NCBI RefSeq assembly: GCF_030409415.1
Contig: NZ_JAUFPW010000015.1
Location: 29,928 to 93,927, forward strand
From: Pedobacter aquatilis
GTDB lineage: Bacteria; Bacteroidota; Bacteroidia; Sphingobacteriales; Sphingobacteriaceae
Length of the DNA: 64,000 nt
Direction of reading: 5' to 3'
The position numbers were made by a program, and so were the translations under genes. Every line of letters begins with the position of its first letter. Within the stretch, counting starts at the first letter, position 1. Under the pieces are notes generated by a model. That model did no database searches. It saw only the letters and a program-made list of their open reading frames with translations, and was not told where the DNA came from. Below, piece by piece: positions 62,607 through 64,000 of this stretch.

Positions 62607-63917
62607 ATGAAGTTACAAGTCAAGTTTTCATTGTATAACGCCATTACTAAAATTGCCATTATTTTAGTTTTAGGTGCTATAATTTTGTTTTCACTTGATA
62701 GAATAGCTTATAATCAACTCGATAATCGTTTACTAAAAAAGAAAGCTCGGATTATTGAGCATCTGGATACCAGAGAAATTGATAGTTTATTGAGTAATCA
62801 GGAGAGTTTTACCGATTACAATATTCTGAAAGAAGAATTTATAATACTAACTGATATTGATGATAAACAAATTGATACGCCTGCCGATATCATTACTGAA
62901 AAGCGAGAAATTGAAGGCGATATTGAATTCTATCGGATACTAAATTACAATTTTCAATACCATGAAAACTGGTATAAATTAGAGCTCGGCGAAAGTATGA
63001 CCGCGTTGGAGGGCATCAAAAATTACATCCGTTTTTACATGCTTATTGTATTGGTTATTTCTTTGTTGATTACCCTCGTTACCGATTTCGCCTTTACAAA
63101 CTTTTTACTTAAACCTTTTTATTTAATAATTGATAAAAAAATTAATCGGGTTAACGACCCAACTTTATACAATTATGAAAATATTCCAACCAATACAGAT
63201 GATTTTAAGATTTTAGATAACAGTGTTAATACGTTGATGAAGCGAATAAACACGCTTTTTTTACTGGAAAAACAGTTCATTGCTAATGTATCTCACGAGC
63301 TGCTCACGCCTATTTCGGTTTTGAGTACACGGTTTGAGAATATGCTCAACACACCTGATATACCTGTAGAACATGAAAATAAAATTTTTGCATCACTTAA
63401 AACCCTTAACCGTTTAAAAGTTATTATTAATAGCCTACTACTTATTTCAAAAGTAGAAAACAATCAATATTTAAAAACTGAAGAGATTAATCTTGAGGAC
63501 GAATTGGATGATATTTATGAGGTTCTCGAAGATAGAATATCAGATAAAAAGTTGGTCTTTAATCAGAATATAATTACCAATTTAAAATTTATTGGAAACA
63601 AAGCCTTAGTTCATACCTTACTGATTAACGTTATTAATAATGCAGTAAAATTTAACATTAAAGGTGGTTCTATAAATATCTACGGCAATTATGAAAATGA
63701 AAACTATCGACTAAAGGTTAGTGATAGCGGAATTGGAATGACGAAAGAATTGCTTGAAGATGCTTTCGAAAGATTTAAGAGGGGAAATGATGAAGAACAA
63801 GGTTTTGGTCTTGGTTTAGCGATTGTACAGAGTATTGCAAAGTTTCATAAAATAGAAATTGACATAGAGTCAGAGATTAATAGTGGCACGATTATTACGT
63901 TAATTTTCCCAAAATAA
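62607..63917 (+). CDS. Two-component sensor histidine kinase
   Basis: A 436-aa membrane kinase. Helices at ~13-32 and ~141-163 flank a ~110-residue periplasmic sensor region of no recognised family. The phosphoacceptor is H230 in FIANVSHELLTPISV. The ATPase domain has the N box INVINNAVKFN, G1 VSDSGIGM, F box FERFKRGND and G2 GFGLGLAIV. It pairs with the OmpR-type regulator upstream. The region between them is occupied by a direct repeat, so the ribosome-binding region lies at a repeat end. Confidence 0.94.
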   Translation: MKLQVKFSLYNAITKIAIILVLGAIILFSLDRIAYNQLDNRLLKKKARIIEHLDTREIDSLLSNQESFTDYNILKEEFIILTDIDDKQIDTPADIITEKREIEGDIEFYRILNYNFQYHENWYKLELGESMTALEGIKNYIRFYMLIVLVISLLITLVTDFAFTNFLLKPFYLIIDKKINRVNDPTLYNYENIPTNTDDFKILDNSVNTLMKRINTLFLLEKQFIANVSHELLTPISVLSTRFENMLNTPDIPVEHENKIFASLKTLNRLKVIINSLLLISKVENNQYLKTEEINLEDELDDIYEVLEDRISDKKLVFNQNIITNLKFIGNKALVHTLLINVINNAVKFNIKGGSINIYGNYENENYRLKVSDSGIGMTKELLEDAFERFKRGNDEEQGFGLGLAIVQSIAKFHKIEIDIESEINSGTIITLIFPK

Positions 63918-63965
63918 GTTTTAATAACTAATTTAGTTCAAATAAAATCCCTTAAGCAAAAACCA

Positions 63966-64000
63966 ATGAAGAGAATATTCATACTTACCGCAGCAATTTC
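63966..64000 (+). CDS. Start of a secreted protein (cut by window edge)
   Basis: The last 35 bases encode MKRIFILTAAIS, the start of a typical signal peptide, 48 bp after the kinase gene. The product and family cannot be told from the window. Its position suggests co-transcription with the two-component pair. Confidence 0.45.
   Translation, partial: MKRIFILTAAI

Noticed and set aside
1..64000. Search for tRNA, rRNA, CRISPR arrays, insertion sequences and prophage genes
   Set aside because: No cloverleaf with a TTC-type loop, no regularly spaced long repeats and no transposase or integrase frame was recognised by eye. A tRNAscan or Rfam search would settle the small RNAs.

Overview
This window is 64 kb of an AT-rich chromosome from a Bacteroidota bacterium, most likely a Pedobacter-like member of the Sphingobacteriaceae. 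The placement rests on the gene families present: a PorT-type protein beside ubiE, a T9SS C-terminal sorting domain, two GLPGLI-family proteins, a carboxypeptidase-regulatory-domain outer-membrane receptor, a DUF6089 protein in the bamA/uppS cluster and a BBP2-type porin beside amt. Bacteroidota-type -7 boxes (TAnnTTTG) are common, while clear Shine-Dalgarno sequences are not. The genus is inference. No tRNA, rRNA, CRISPR array, insertion sequence or prophage was recognised; this is mostly core chromosome with several repeat-rich gaps.

Layout. 1-7.7 kb: a DbpA-like DEAD-box helicase (cut by the window edge), a DUF458 RNase H-like protein, a TlpA-like thioredoxin, an SRPBCC protein, a DUF4468-like protein, an amt-porin operon and a TIGR01212 radical SAM protein. 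7.7-8.6 kb: a repeat-rich gap. 8.6-16.4 kb: two APC permeases, a membrane pyrophosphatase, a phosphate-selective-type porin and MarC. 16.4-22.5 kb (minus strand): an RNA m5C methyltransferase, a substrate-binding-like lipoprotein, GuaA, dCMP deaminase and a sugar MFS transporter. 22.6-25.8 kb: a LysE exporter followed by a decayed LysE tail and palindromic repeats, then a long PurF-like amidotransferase. 25.9-34.8 kb (minus strand): a cell-envelope and NAD(P) cluster in the order alpha/beta hydrolase, CBS protein, NAD kinase, DUF6089, UppS, BamA, two OmpH/Skp chaperones and MurI. 35-41.5 kb: YqeY, an SDR, PorT, UbiE/MenG, EngB, a UbiA-type prenyltransferase and an M3 peptidase. 41.8-45.2 kb: a large APC permease and a 1.2 kb gap holding an 11-bp-period repeat array. 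45-55 kb: Kup with a newly noted 50-aa membrane protein, a T9SS cargo protein, a FAH-family enzyme, an M23 peptidase, Bcp, a split transketolase and an ECF sigma/anti-sigma/sensor operon. 55-64 kb: a frameshifted receptor, two GLPGLI proteins, a 74-aa secreted protein, a divergent LytTR regulator, a class III aminotransferase, an OmpR/histidine-kinase pair and the start of a secreted protein.

The best candidate for an undescribed system is 55.0-60.4 kb. A small secreted two-cysteine protein is followed by a perfect 13-bp hairpin and by two GLPGLI genes and an outer-membrane receptor gene that abut or overlap. The block is divergent from a LytTR response regulator. The shared promoter region holds two identical 17-bp repeats spaced 21 bp apart, the arrangement expected of a LytTR operator. 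The receptor gene is broken by one base at a homopolymer. Other points of interest are start codons that sit 3-6 nt from a -7 box in five genes (probably leaderless mRNAs), the iteron-like array near 44.1 kb, and several families of intergenic palindromes.
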